A stretch of 64,000 nucleotides of DNA, taken from the NCBI GenBank assembly GCA_948567375.1, contig OX419756.1:67001-131000 (forward strand), read 5' to 3'. Below are positions 46,101 through 56,058 of the stretch, in pieces. Source of the stretch: Lunularia cruciata (lineage: Eukaryota; Streptophyta; Marchantiopsida; Lunulariales; Lunulariaceae). The position numbers and the translations under genes are program-made. The notes under the pieces were generated by a model. It saw nothing but the letters and a program-made list of their open reading frames with translations, had not been told where the DNA came from and searched no databases. Position 1 is the first letter of the stretch; each line of letters opens with the position of its first letter.

Positions 46101-46890
46101 CCAAGCACTAATCTCCAATCCAACTATGTTCCTCTCTTCCCCACTTCCTTGGGGCCATCAAGACACTTACTCTTGATTATCTCGGTCATGAAACCTGGAA
46201 AACTCACATTCCAGTTCCACGCTAAGAATGTGATCCAAAGTCGGCTCAAGACTTTGATTCTTGTGATCACATCTAACCTTTGAATTGCATGATTTCTCAC
46301 TGTGAATTCTGAGTTCTTCTTTCCTCCTCCTATCTCTCCTACTTTCTCACTGTCTCTCGGTTTCACTCTCTTGAATTCCCCTCTGCACACTAACGTGTCT
46401 TCAACTCTACTTCCCTTCCCCTGATCACCTACAGGACGACTTCTCAACAGCAAAGGAAAATTGCTCAACATTGCTTTGTCATTAGCCTGATTTTTATAGA
46501 GTCGCGCCTTCTTTGTCTCTCTTCAATTTGAGTTTCTACCAAGAAATCACACCTCTTGCATGTGCTTGTCACTGTCAATTGTACTTCACGCATATGGGCC
46601 ACCGGTTTTGAATGGTCCCTTCTTGAATTTCTTGCTCCGAAGAAAGATTATTACACTGTCTTCACCTTGGGTTGAGCTCCTCCTGATACAAAGACTCCTT
46701 ACTTTGGGTTGTATGCTGACAAGGCAAATCTGAGTACTTTGCCTTATGACCCGAAGCCACTTTACCTTGGGTTTCATCCCAAGGACTCTTTTCTTTGCCT
46801 TCTTTGGCCATACAGGCACAATCCGACTTCTCTATACACTTCTTCTTCTCCATTTTGAAAAAAAACAAAAAATGTAGGTACTACAACAAA
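43099..46890 (-). mobile_element. LTR H, type 1, solo, TSD ACAAA
   Basis: The LTR is 43104-46885 (3.78 kb), flanked by ACAAA at 43099-43103 and 46886-46890. It lacks adjoining internal sequence. The left end has a 10-base local expansion (TGTGACAACCGGGTAAACCCGAC). The TATA box is at 46492-46498, 27 bases before the ORF0 ATG. The insertion splits the F2 upstream ORF. Confidence 0.9.
43908..46471 (-). pseudogene. ORF0, type 1, in LTR H
   Basis: It starts MLSNFPLLLRSRPVGDQG. The N-terminal domain (to about 45570) has LWITFLAWNWNVSFPGF, NGYKVESYKDPVKRGIV, KHQVVFFHKMFAGEPINWA, CFHGRTRQMVWNL and SHFHPDLRREVNAEEQQY. The linker (45059-45490) has SEDEDLKGKAECKSEDLEHE and a Glu-rich run. The coiled coil spans about 44300-45050 with RQVVEYKILKQQFNDSRLE and MESVEEKQQLWQREL. 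The last 200 codons (43908-44510) are open and end VDIGSD. About eight stops or frameshifts, plus a small deletion near 46115-46135, disable it. Confidence 0.77.
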
Positions 46891-47218
46891 CCTCACACAA
46901 CTCCTTGGTCTTAGATCTTCTCCCTCCTAATCTTGGTGAAGAAGGTCCAACATGCAAACCCAAGTCAAGTAATCCTCTCTTTTCTCTCAATCTTTGGCTC
47001 TCAAAGATCAATGGACATGAACTTGCCTTATGTCTCTTCTCTCCACATAGAAAGCACTTCGACTCACCCTTTCCTTCAAGTGGTGTAGGTTTCTGGATCC
47101 TCTCAACACTCTCTTCAAATTCTATTGTAAACTCTCTTTTCCTCAAATCCACCCCTACAATCACCTCAAACCCTTGTGGAACCTTGCATAGTCTTAGTTT
47201 CCACTCTTGATGACCCTT
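46886..47218 (-). pseudogene. F2 upstream ORF, zinc-knuckle piece
   Basis: The frame reads HQEWKLRLCKVPQGFEVIVG, VDLRKREFTIEFEESVERIQ, then KCFLCGEKRHKASSCPL, which fits CX2CX4HX4C, followed by a basic stretch (RRSKTKELCEVC). A CCHC knuckle in a frame lying before gag suggests an accessory RNA-binding protein. I do not know its function. The frame is open across the whole piece, bounded by LTR H on the left and LTR I on the right. Confidence 0.65.
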
Positions 47219-48013
47219 TGTGACAACCCGGCAAATATCACTTTTGCAGTAATCGGGTAAGTAAAGTTCGTTCCCGCAGAGATACGAGTCAGAAATGTCC
47301 AGATACAAAGCAAATTAACAATTTAGTTCTTCTTGAGTTCTTCTTTAGTCTCTCAAGTAGAAACCACACCCAGAAGAGAGTAACAAGCACTGACTCGTAG
47401 TCTTGTCACAAATTCACACTCCTTAATCACAAATCCTTCAATTCTTTCCAAACAATCTTGATTGTGATGATTCAGGCTCTCCCAAAAACGGCACTTCATT
47501 GCAAAATGACTTTGCCTCAGAATTGTGTTCCACCCCTCCACTAAAGGCACAACTTCCTCAATCGAAATTGCTTCACATCAACTTCGCACTGCACTCACAA
47601 ATGCAAAATACTACCAACACTACAATTCCTCTCAGATCTGTCAAGGCATTGCTTCAATTGCACTTCACTCAGGATCAAACACACAGAATGAAGATCAAGG
47701 CTGTGGAATCCAACATCCAACAAGCACTCTGATTTGCACTTCAAATTTCTCCAAACACTCACAAACACAATTGCAAAATTGATACTCGGAATCAAGCTCA
47801 AGCGACGAGCACTACTTCACAGCACTTTGCTTTATCTATTCTCAGAAATAATGAGCACTAAACAACAATTTCCTGTGAATGCCACTCTTAAATAGTGAAG
47901 CAATCGACAGTTCTAACAACTATACCATTCTACAAAAACTGTTCTAACCTGCAGATCCGAAATGACAATGCAACCTTTCATATCTGCACCTTCAAATCTC
48001 AAATCTATTACCA

Positions 48014-48325
48014 CTACGATCCGATGTCTACATTGTCATAGGCTTTCAAACCCGAACTCGAAGTAACCTTACTTCCTACTATCTTTTCCTCGGGTTTCAA
48101 ATCTTCTACTTCTTCTACCAGATCTAGCAATTCTCTTTCCTGATCTGAAATTTCACTAGTGGATAATCTATCTAATTCCTTATCTCCTGACCCACTCTTC
48201 TCTAAAGTGTCAAATGTCAAATCCGAAGACACCTGCACTCCTATCTCTCCTACTTCGGGTCTAACTATTATCAATTCTTTTACTAATTCTGTTATGTCAT
48301 CATCAAGAATTGTAATTGAAAGCAT
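48014..48325 (-). pseudogene. ORF0 tail in LTR I
   Basis: 103 open codons starting MLSITILDDDITELVKELII, then VSSDLTFDTLEKSGSGDKEL, SDQERELLDLVEEVEDLK and an end close to NVDIGS. Upstream the same strand has TSISVLIEDMIEIEGEVTVV and a plausible ATG near 48600 (MTKSEVAGPRSAMKVTWGVL), but a stop and frame changes separate them. It may be the remnant of a ~200-residue type 3 protein. Confidence 0.6.
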
Positions 48326-48722
48326 GAATACACTATCTACACATTCAATTTGTAACCCACTTTCCCCTAATCACTCATGTTACTAACCCAAAGACACTTA
48401 CTGTCAGATCCTGCACTTCAGGTTTATTCACTACTGTTACTTCTCCTTCAATTTCTATCATATCTTCAATCAGAACTGAAATTGAAGTCATAGGTATCCT
48501 AACTATCTTCTTTCTCTACTCTAACTTCCTCTAATCCCTTTGGCAAAACTCCCCAAGTCACCTTCATTGCACTCCGAGGTCCGGCTACCTCTGATTTAGT
48601 CATCTTCATCTTGAGGCAAAGTCATGTGAACCCAAAGTCATGTAAACCCGAAGTCCGAAGTATGAAGTCACATTGACCCGAGGCACATCTACTCCAGAAA
48701 CTTTAAATGCTTGTAACTTCTT

Positions 48723-49040
48723 TTACAGACCTTCAAACTTTGCAATTTTGGTGGCAATGGAAAGCCTCAAACGAGACGCTTCCAACGAGATATAGCACAA
48801 TTGATTTGGAATTGTTATCACTGAGATATGGTCCCCGCAAGAATCCTGACCTGCAACTTCTATTTCTCCTTCGGGTTTGCACTCCTTAACGTCTGATCCA
48901 AGTTTTTCACTCCTCTGACACGAAGTAAATTTCTTCGGGTCTGATCCAAACCGAGCCTTTCTTCCTCTTACACGAAATTGACTTCCTCGGGTCTGATCAA
49001 AACACAAGTTTGCACTCATTTCTTCTCCATTTGGTTTCAA
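48723..49040 (-). other. Open frame in U3 of LTR I
   Basis: 105 open codons with MKPNGEEMSANLCFDQTRGS and CYISLEASRLRLSIATKIAK. The second motif recurs in LTR F (36414-36614) as CYILLEASCSWLSIATKIVE. In A and B the same DNA is present but shifted by frame breaks. It could be a decayed small protein, or DNA conserved for another reason such as the promoter. Confidence 0.3.
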
Positions 49041-49103
49041 TTTGGTTTCAGCAAGGCATTTATTCTTCTAAACTCGTCCAAAATGAAAAATGTGGGTACC
49101 ACA

Positions 49104-49262
49104 CCCTCCATGTTCCCAAGATGAAACTAAACACTCAAACATGCTTTTTGTTGCTCTCAAACTCCTCATGCATGAGATCTCAACTCTGCAGAATTGACCC
49201 TTCCTCACAATTTCACTCAAATCTCTCAACTTGTGTGTGACATCCTCTAAAATTTTGCACAC
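49104..49262 (-). pseudogene. F2 upstream ORF, N-terminal piece
   Basis: The frame MCKILEDVTHKLRDLSEIVR, then CMRSLRATKSMFECLVSSWE, is open up to LTR I. Joining it across I gives a one-frame mismatch with the HQEWKLRL piece, so either the frame was already broken or the two are separate. The start is uncertain because stops occur just upstream. Confidence 0.4.
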
Positions 49263-49925
49263 TTGATCACAACTCTAAGGCATCCCTCCATACTAAATTT
49301 CAGATCTTTACGGCAAGCCATTTGGCCTAGAAACCTTTCTATTCAACACACATATTTCAGATTTGGCCTGAAAACCACCCCCTCATTTTAAAAACTCATA
49401 CCCTCTTGCTCCTACAATGATCTCTCTCTAATTTTTGTGTCCAAAGATAGAATACAAAATACTGAATTTTCTTGGAAAGTTTCAAATTAATCCACTAACA
49501 ATTGAAGAAATGGAAGACTCTATACAATTTTCTAGAGAGCATGTAGTTGCCAAGTTTACCCTATCAACTTCCAAAAATTCAGAGCCAAGTTTACCTAATC
49601 AACTTCCAAAAAATTCTAGCCCAATGGTCATAATAGCTCTCACAATAATTTTAAGTGTGCTAACTGAAGGACAACCCAAGGTATCATGTGTAGAAATTTC
49701 AAGTCTAGATCTCAAACTTGAGATTTCACCCAAAATCACCTTAATCTCCAAAATCTGCAATCCACCTTACACAATCTCTCCAAATCCTCTCATGTGTACA
49801 AGCTGTACAAAATCACTTCAAAGACATCATTGTGAACTAAAGGGTATACAAATGGATCTTGGTTCTTTAACTTGGATCTTGGTTCTTTAATTCAGCCCTT
49901 TCCTCATGCACAAATGGGTGTTACA
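49263..49925 (-). other. Non-coding; possible 5' LTR of F2
   Basis: In minus sense this begins TGTAACACCCATTTGTGCATG at 49925. That is a typical LTR start, and these 21 bases match the start of the LTR at 55058. Beyond them the two sequences are unrelated. I see no clear LTR end or primer-binding site. Two tandem duplications occur: CTTGGATCTTGGTTCTTTAA (about 49853-49891) and a ~36-base unit containing CAACTTCCAAAAA (about 49548-49620). The plus-strand frame at 49435-49890 has no recognisable protein. Confidence 0.4.
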
Positions 49926-51570
49926 ACACGCAGAAGCCAAAGAAAACAAGAAACCTCGGAAGATGCAGAAACATAACCCGAGGCAAGGGATGGTGGTGAT
50001 TGACTCGGAAGATGGAGACTCAGAAGGCGAAGCCGAGCTCAAGACGGAGGACTCAGAACGTGAGGAGGAACCTGAGCTGACACTACAGAGCCGAGATACT
50101 ACTAGTGATAGTGAAGACGGTGGAGAAATGACCTCGGCACCCGCGGCTGAAGAATACAAAGAAGAAGTGCAAGCCGAAGTCAAAGCCAAAGACAATGCGG
50201 TGCTGGAAGATGAAGTACCAATGCTCGAGGAGAAGAAGATCGCAGTACAGCAAGGAGTTCGCTTGAGACGTAAGGTGAAGTGTGAGGCGGGGCTGAGTAA
50301 AGTGAAGGAAGATGCAGAAGATAGCACAAGTAGTGAGGCATCAATTCCGATACGAAGACTTCAGCAAAGACGGCACGTATCAGGAGAACATGAGGAGAAA
50401 CAAGAAATTACTCCGGGGGAGGATGAAGTTGCCAATGAGGGAGTAGAGTACTTGCGAGAGGTAGTATGCCCGCTGTTGGTGAAGTTGGAGAAGAAGAAGA
50501 AGGAGATGCAGTCGACTTGTCCAGAGGTAAAGACTGTATTGCAGGTGGTAGCAAGATTAGAAGAGGAGACCTTGGAGTTGAAGAGGAGTATAACCCAAGG
50601 TGAGAAGGAGAGAGAAGTATTGCAAGTGGAAGCAGTAGAGAGAAGTCAGGTAATCAAAGACCTGAAGAGAGAAGTGAGCTATCAAGAGGATCTTGCGAGG
50701 AAGAGTGACATCGCAAGGGAGAGACATGTAGCGGAGCACGAAATCTTGAAGCAGCAGTTTGCTGATTCAAGAGTAGAGCTTATCCATGCTATGGCGAGGG
50801 TAGCATCAAAGGAACAAAAGCTTGATCGAGTGATGGAGAGTATGGAGGAGAAGAAGCAACTCTGGCAAAGAGAGTTGTCTGTGCGGTATAGAGAAGAAGA
50901 GAGATTACGAGAGTTACTTCGTAATCAGGAAGAGAAAATCGTACAGAAGGAGAAAGAGAAGGAAGCGGTGAAGGCCGAGTTCAAAGAAGAGTTGGCGATG
51001 TATAGAGAGGAATGGCTTGCAGATCGGGAACGAGAACGAAAGACAAGATTGGAGCCATTGAAGGAGATAGTCCTCAGAGTGAACGCAATGTTAAGTACAG
51101 AAGCTAGCGTTCGAATTGAAGAAGCGCGACTGCACGAGTTGAAGTTGTTGGTGTAGGAGACGAGGCGAAGACAAGCAAAAGACACTGATTTGAATGCCTT
51201 GTTAATTAGTCTCAGAACTTGTGTAGACAAAAAGATTTTAGAGGTAGAGGATAACATCTCAATTAGATTAGACTTAGTGAAAATAGAGTTAGAAAAGCTT
51301 CGGCAAGATGTTAAGGCAAAACCCAAAGTAGATAACATAGGAATCCAAATGTCTTCGGAGTTACCGATGGAGACATTAGAGAAGAGTGGGTTGGGAGATA
51401 AGGAGTTAGATAGATTACCCACTAGTGCAATTTCAGATCAGGAAAGAGAATTACTGGATCTGGTCAAAGAAGAAGGAAATGTGAAACCCAAGGAAAATGT
51501 AGTAGGAAGTAAGATTACTTCGGGTTCGGGTTTGAAGGCCGAGGAAGAAGTAGACAACGGATCGGATTAG
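49926..51570 (+). pseudogene. ORF0, type 1, linker, coiled coil and tail in LTR J
   Basis: This is the best preserved ORF0 copy: one frame runs the whole length with a single TAG (51154-51156) between LHELKLLV and ETRRRQAKD. The linker has NPRQGMVVIDSEDGDSEGEA and DTTSDSEDGGEM. The coiled coil (about 50450-51150) has heptad-rich LLVKLEKKKKEMQSTCPEVK, KREVSYQEDLARKSDIARER, HEILKQQFADSRVELIHAMA and REEERLRELLRNQEEKIVQK. The tail has RLPTSAISDQERELLDLVKE and ends EEVDNGSD. The 5' end is truncated. Long coiled coils suggest oligomerisation; the actual role is unknown. Confidence 0.82.
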
Positions 51571-52364
51571 TAACCAATTTGATATTTGAAGGGGCAGATA
51601 TGAAGAGGTGCATTGTCATTTTGGATCTGCAAGTTAGAACAGTTGTTGTAGAACGGTATAGTTGTTAGAACTGTCGATTGCTTCACTATTTAAGAGTGAC
51701 ATTTGCAGGAAATTGTTGTTCAGTGCTCATTATTTCTGAGAATAGATAAAGCGAAGTGCTGTGAAGCAGTGCTCGTCGCTTGAGCTTGATTCCGAGTATC
51801 AATTTTGCAATTGTGTTTGTGAGTGTTTGGAGAAATTCAAAGTGCAAGTCAGTGTGCTTGTTGGATGTTGGATTCCACAGCCTTGATCTTCATTCTGTGT
51901 GTTTGATCCTGAGTGAAGTGCAATCGAAGCAATGCCTTGACAGATCTGAGAGGAATTGTAGTGTTGGTAGTATTCTGCATTTGTGAGTGCAGTGCAAAGT
52001 TGATGTGAAGCAATTTTGATCGAGGAAGTTGTGCCTTCAGTGGAAGGGTGGAACACAATTCTGAGGCAAAGTCATTTTGCAGTGAAGTGCCGTTTTTGGG
52101 AGAGCCTGAATCATCACAATCAAGATTGTTTGGAAAGATTTGATGGAGTTGTGATTATGGAGTGTTAATTTGTGACAAGACTGCGAGTCAGTGCTTGTTA
52201 CTCTCTTCTGGGTGTGGTTTCTACCTGAGAGATTAAAGACGCAACCAAGAAGAACTACATGTTACTGTTTGACTTCGTATTTGGACATTTCTGACTCGTA
52301 TCTCTATGGGAACGAACTTTACTTACCCGATTACCGCAAAAGTGATATTTGCTGGGTTGTCACA
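49926..52364 (+). repeat. LTR J, type 1, plus strand, left part missing
   Basis: The right end ...GGGTTGTCACA at 52364 is the normal LTR end. The left part (U3, TATA box and the N-terminal ORF0 domain) is absent and the sequence begins in the acidic linker, directly beside the possible F2 terminus. I infer that F2 inserted into J and that the rest of J lies left of the window, but this cannot be seen. The right flank is RT of E0. Confidence 0.75.
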
Positions 52365-52988
52365 ATTGCATTCATCATTTGCTGGAAAGTAGCAAGAGCA
52401 TTACACAACCCAAAGGGCATTATATTGTAATTGAAAGTGCTCCAATTGGTAGTGAATGTGGTCTTGTCCTTGTCCTCATCTCGGATTGATACTTGATTAT
52501 ATCTTGAAAATCCTCAAGAAAATTTTAGCAAGGATGACTAGCTACTTGGTCCAAAATAGTATCCATGAAAAGCAAGGGATGATTCTTTATGACTGCATTC
52601 AACTCGCAAAAATCTTAGCACACTCAAATCTTCCCAGTCTCATTCTTCAAAACAATGATAATAGGGAAACCCACTCACTGTTCAAGATAGGAAATATTAT
52701 TTTGGTCCTTAAGTACTTGTTGATTTCATCTTTCACCAAAAGTGAGTACTTTGGGTTCAGGCAACACTTTCTTTTGTCAAACCGGAACTGCACCTTTGAC
52801 AAGATCAATCTAATGTTCTCTAAATTGGCATGGAATACACAACATTTGATCAATAGACCAGGCAAATACATCCTTGTATTCTATAAATAGGGTAGTGTAT
52901 CCTGCCAACTCCTCCAAAGTGATTGTCTTTGAAATCTTCAAAGCTTTTCCTTTAGACAAGAGAATGTCTTGCCAATCATAGAGGTTGA
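52365..52988 (-). pseudogene. E0 gypsy: RT start and linker, left part
   Basis: The minus strand shows a degraded RT of the same family (a PFGLCNALATFQQMMN-like piece at 52365-52440 and an NPKYSLLVKDEINKYLRTKI piece at 52647-52871), then the linker ending near 52980. The frame is badly broken, with small deletions near 52515 and 52590. It continues at 63471 beyond LTR M. It is the host of J and M and so among the oldest layers. Confidence 0.78.
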
Positions 52989-53789
52989 TGTGACAACCCG
53001 GAAAATATCACTTTTGCGGTAATTGGGTAAGTAAAGTTTGTTCCCGCAGAGATATGAATCAGAATTGGTCAAATACAAAGTCAAACAATAACAATGTAAT
53101 TCTTCTTGATTTCTTCTTTAATCTCTTAGGTAGAAAATACACCCAAAAGAGAGTAACAAGCTCACAATCTTGACAACTTGTCATGAATACACACACACAT
53201 AATCACAACATAGCAAATTCTATCCAAACAACTCTTGATTGTGATGATTCAGATTCTCCCAAAGACGGCACTTCACTTCAAAGAATGATTTCTCCTCACA
53301 ATTGTGTTCCACCCCTCCACTGAAAACACAACTTCCTTGATTGAAAGTGCTTCACATCAACTTTGTGCTGCACTCACAAATGCAGAATACTACCAACACT
53401 ACAATTCTTCTCAAATCTGTCAAGGCATTGCTCCGATGCACTTCACTCAAGATCAAACACAAAGAATGAAGATCAAGGCTACAAAATCCAACATCCACAG
53501 ACACACTGACTTGCACTTTGAAATTATCTACACACTCACAAACACACACACAAAATTGACAATTGGAATTAAGCTTAAGCAATGAGCACTAAAAACTAGC
53601 ACTTTGCTTTATCTATCTTCAGAAATTTGAATACTGAACAACATAGTACTACGAATGCTCCCCTTAAATACAGAAGCAAATGGCAGTTCTTCCTACCTAT
53701 GCACCACTTCCTAACATCTCTTCCTACTTGTAAATCCAAATTGACAATCCATCTCTTCATATCTACCTCTTCCTATCTGAAAATTGGTA

Positions 53790-54534
53790 CTACCCCGATC
53801 CGATGTCTACCTCATCATCGGCTTCCAAACTGGATGATCTTCCTACCATTTCTCCTTCTTTGGGTATATCTACAACTACTTATTCCTTCACTACTTCTAC
53901 TACTTCTACACTAGGAACTACAATTGAGCTCAAGGTTACTCCATCTACTTCTTTATCTCTTGACCCACTCTTCTCTAATGTGTCAAATAACAAGTCCGAT
54001 GACACCTGTACTCCGATATCTGCAACATCGGACTTCATATCCCTATCACACTACTCCTAATTTTCTCTAACTCTGAATTGACTATATCTAATTTGAGACT
54101 AAGATTGTCCTCTACTTCTAACATCTTCTGATCTACTCTCTTCTCAATTGGATCAACAAAATATTCATATCTACATCTTTAACTCTCCTCTTCCGAGTTT
54201 CATGTGCAAGCAACTTGAGCTCATGCAAATGTGCCTCTTCTAATCTCCCTTCCACCTCAATGCACAACATAGCTCTCAATTTTCCTGCTACATCTCCCAC
54301 CAATTCTGACTCATACCCTCACAATTGCTCTACCTTCAGCTCTTCACGATACATCTTCAGCTCGTCTTCTTACTCAGCAGCAAGCATCTTCTTCTCCTCC
54401 ACATATTGTGAACTTTGTAGCTCCACACTTTGCACCAGCTCACACAATCATTCTTCTTCTTCCTGCTTGACTGCTAACTCTCTCTACCATGCTTGATCCT
54501 TCCTAACTACACTCTTCTTCAAGCTATCCAACTC
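53790..54534 (-). pseudogene. ORF0, type 2, in LTR M: tail and coiled-coil end
   Basis: The tail reads toward VDIGSG, stop at 53790-53792. It is preceded by degraded coiled coil whose plus-strand complement closely follows LTR G. Frameshifts and stops are dense (for example near 54060, 54300 and 54370), more than in G or L. The frame resumes at 61216 after the K...N insertion, matching the G segment MEQELNSLKKSAAGKDQAW on both sides. Confidence 0.7.
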
Positions 54535-55057
54535 TGTGGTGCCCACATTTTTTATTTTTTTCAAAATAGAGAAGAAGAAGTGTATAGAGAAGTCGGATTG
54601 CGCCTATATGGCCAAAGAAGGTGAAGAAAAGAGTCTTCGGGGTGAAACCCGAGGTAAAGTGGCTTCGGGTCATAAGGCAAAGTACTCGAATATGCCCTGT
54701 CAGCATCCAACCCAAAGTAAGGAGTCTTCATATCGGGGGGAGCTCAACCCAAGGCAAAGACAGTGTAACAACCTTTCGTCGGGGCAAGAAATTCAAGAAG
54801 GGACTGTTCAAAACCGGCGGCCTATACGCATGAAGTACAATTGACAATGACAGGCACATGCAAGAGGTGTGATTTCTTGGAAGAAACTCAAATTGAAGAG
54901 AGACAAAGAAAGCGTGACTCTATAAAAATTGGGCTTACGACAAAGTAATGTCGAGCAATTTTCCTTTGCCATTGAGAAGTCGTCCTATAGGTGATTGTGG
55001 GAAGGCAAAGCCGAGTGCAAGTCCGAAGACTTGGGATGCAAGGAAGAACAGGAGCTC

Positions 55058-55748
55058 TGTAACACCCATTTGTGCATGTGTGTGGTATTGTGATATTTAG
55101 CTTGGTATTACAAGTACTTAAGAGATATTATTTATATAGAGATAAAGGATGGTTCTATATTAGTGATGGTTAGCTAAAGTTAGTCATAGCTAAGATAGAT
55201 GGGACCTTACTTTAGAGGAAGTAGAAAAGATGAGCACCACTATTTTGGATTTTAGTGTGTTGACTTGGTATTATTCCTAGGTGTTTGGCTTTGAGGAAAG
55301 AGTTGAGAACTCTTGGGCCCGCAAGCCTTTTTGTTTTGGATTCTTCTTTAGTCCAAGGATAGCCCATGTGAAGGAATCCTTGACTTAGTGGTTGGGTCAA
55401 GATAAGACCACATGCTTAGGGGAATATGCCCATGTGAATGGATATTCCTTTCTACTTTTTGACTTGACTTGACTTTTAGTCTAGTAACTTGAGTTACTCC
55501 GGTAATTAGTAACTTTGGTACATAACTATTTCACAAGTATATAAACAAGGGGTGAGGAGGTACTCATCATCCTTTCATTTGCAACTATCTCTCTCTCATT
55601 GAGTTCTCTAGTGAGCAATGTCTTGAGTCTTGGAGTGTTAGCCTTGGAGGAGTATGATGGAGTTGGGGTTCCTTGCCTTCTTAGTCCATGGTGCGCGACC
55701 ATAATAGCCATCAGAGGTTCATCCTGAGTGAGAGACAGGCCGGCTCAC
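55058..55748 (+). mobile_element. Fourth-family solo LTR in K, flanked by AGCTC
   Basis: It begins TGTAACACCCATTTGTGCATG and ends near GGCCGGCTCAC, 691 bases, with AGCTC at 55053-55057 and 55749-55753. The AGCTC repeat fits the ORF0 sequence of J and H at this place, so the target is clear. It carries no gene. A related copy in the opposite orientation starts at 63858. The exact right end could be shifted by one or two bases, because the terminal CA is not at the inferred edge. Confidence 0.78.
55538..55545 (+). promoter_or_regulatory. TATA box of the 55058 LTR
   Basis: TATATAAA in the context AAGTATATAAACAAGGGG, about 480 bases into the LTR, where the U3/R border of a ~0.7 kb LTR would be expected. 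It is the probable element promoter. Confidence 0.55.
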
Positions 55749-56030
55749 AGCTCACACTACAAAGTGGAGATACAAGTAGCGATAGTGATAAAGGTGGAGA
55801 GATGATGTCGGTACCTGCTGCGGTTGAAGAAGAAGAAGAAGAAGAAGTTCGGGTGGAGCTCGAGCAAGAAAATAATGAGAAGTTGGAGGACAAAGTACTT
55901 GAGCCCGAGGAGAAGAAGTCTACGATTCAAAGAGGATTTTGTTCCAGACGCAAGGCAAAGTGTGAAGCGGGTCCAAGTAAGGTGTGTCAACCCAAAAAAT
56001 ATCACTTTTGCGGTAATCGGGTAATTAAAG

Positions 56031-56058
56031 TTTAGGGTTTAGGGTTTAGGGTTTAAGG
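56031..56058 (+). repeat. Telomere-type repeat (TTTAGGG)3 TTTAAGG
   Basis: Four 7-base units are inserted in U5 of LTR L, between GTAATTAAAG and TTTGTTCCC. All other LTRs here read GTAAGTAAAGTTTGTTCCC at this point, so the insert is private to this copy and younger than the LTR family. Confidence 0.85.

Larger units (their letters stand above)
47214..49108 (-). mobile_element. LTR I, type 3, solo, TSD CCCTT/CCCTC
   Basis: The LTR is 47219-49103 (1.89 kb). Flanking five-base repeats match at four of five positions (47214-47218 and 49104-49108). No internal sequence adjoins it. It is a close relative of A and B. ACCCRAAGT motifs cluster at about 48620-48680. Confidence 0.85.
1..49925 (-). mobile_element. 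F2: old PHD-finger Ty3/gypsy element, heavily nested
   Basis: Read on the minus strand from right to left, the pieces form one element: a possible 5' LTR ending at 49925, an upstream zinc-knuckle ORF, gag, protease and linker, then RNase H, integrase and a PHD finger. The reverse transcriptase that should lie between the linker (36805) and RNase H (3071) is absent. The body is split by solo LTRs I, H and G and by the E1/E2 tandem (3072-36804). Removing G or H together with one target-site duplication rejoins F2 reading frames. F2 proteins differ strongly from the other gypsy family here, so it is a separate lineage. The left end lies outside the window. Confidence 0.7.

Noticed and set aside
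49435..49890. Plus-strand open frame of 151 codons beside LTR J
   Set aside because: No recognisable domain; low-complexity Ser/Ile/Pro composition, it crosses two local tandem duplications and lies in the possible 5' LTR of F2.
56031..56058. True telomere or chromosome end
   Set aside because: Only four units, private to one LTR copy, with normal LTR sequence continuing on both sides.
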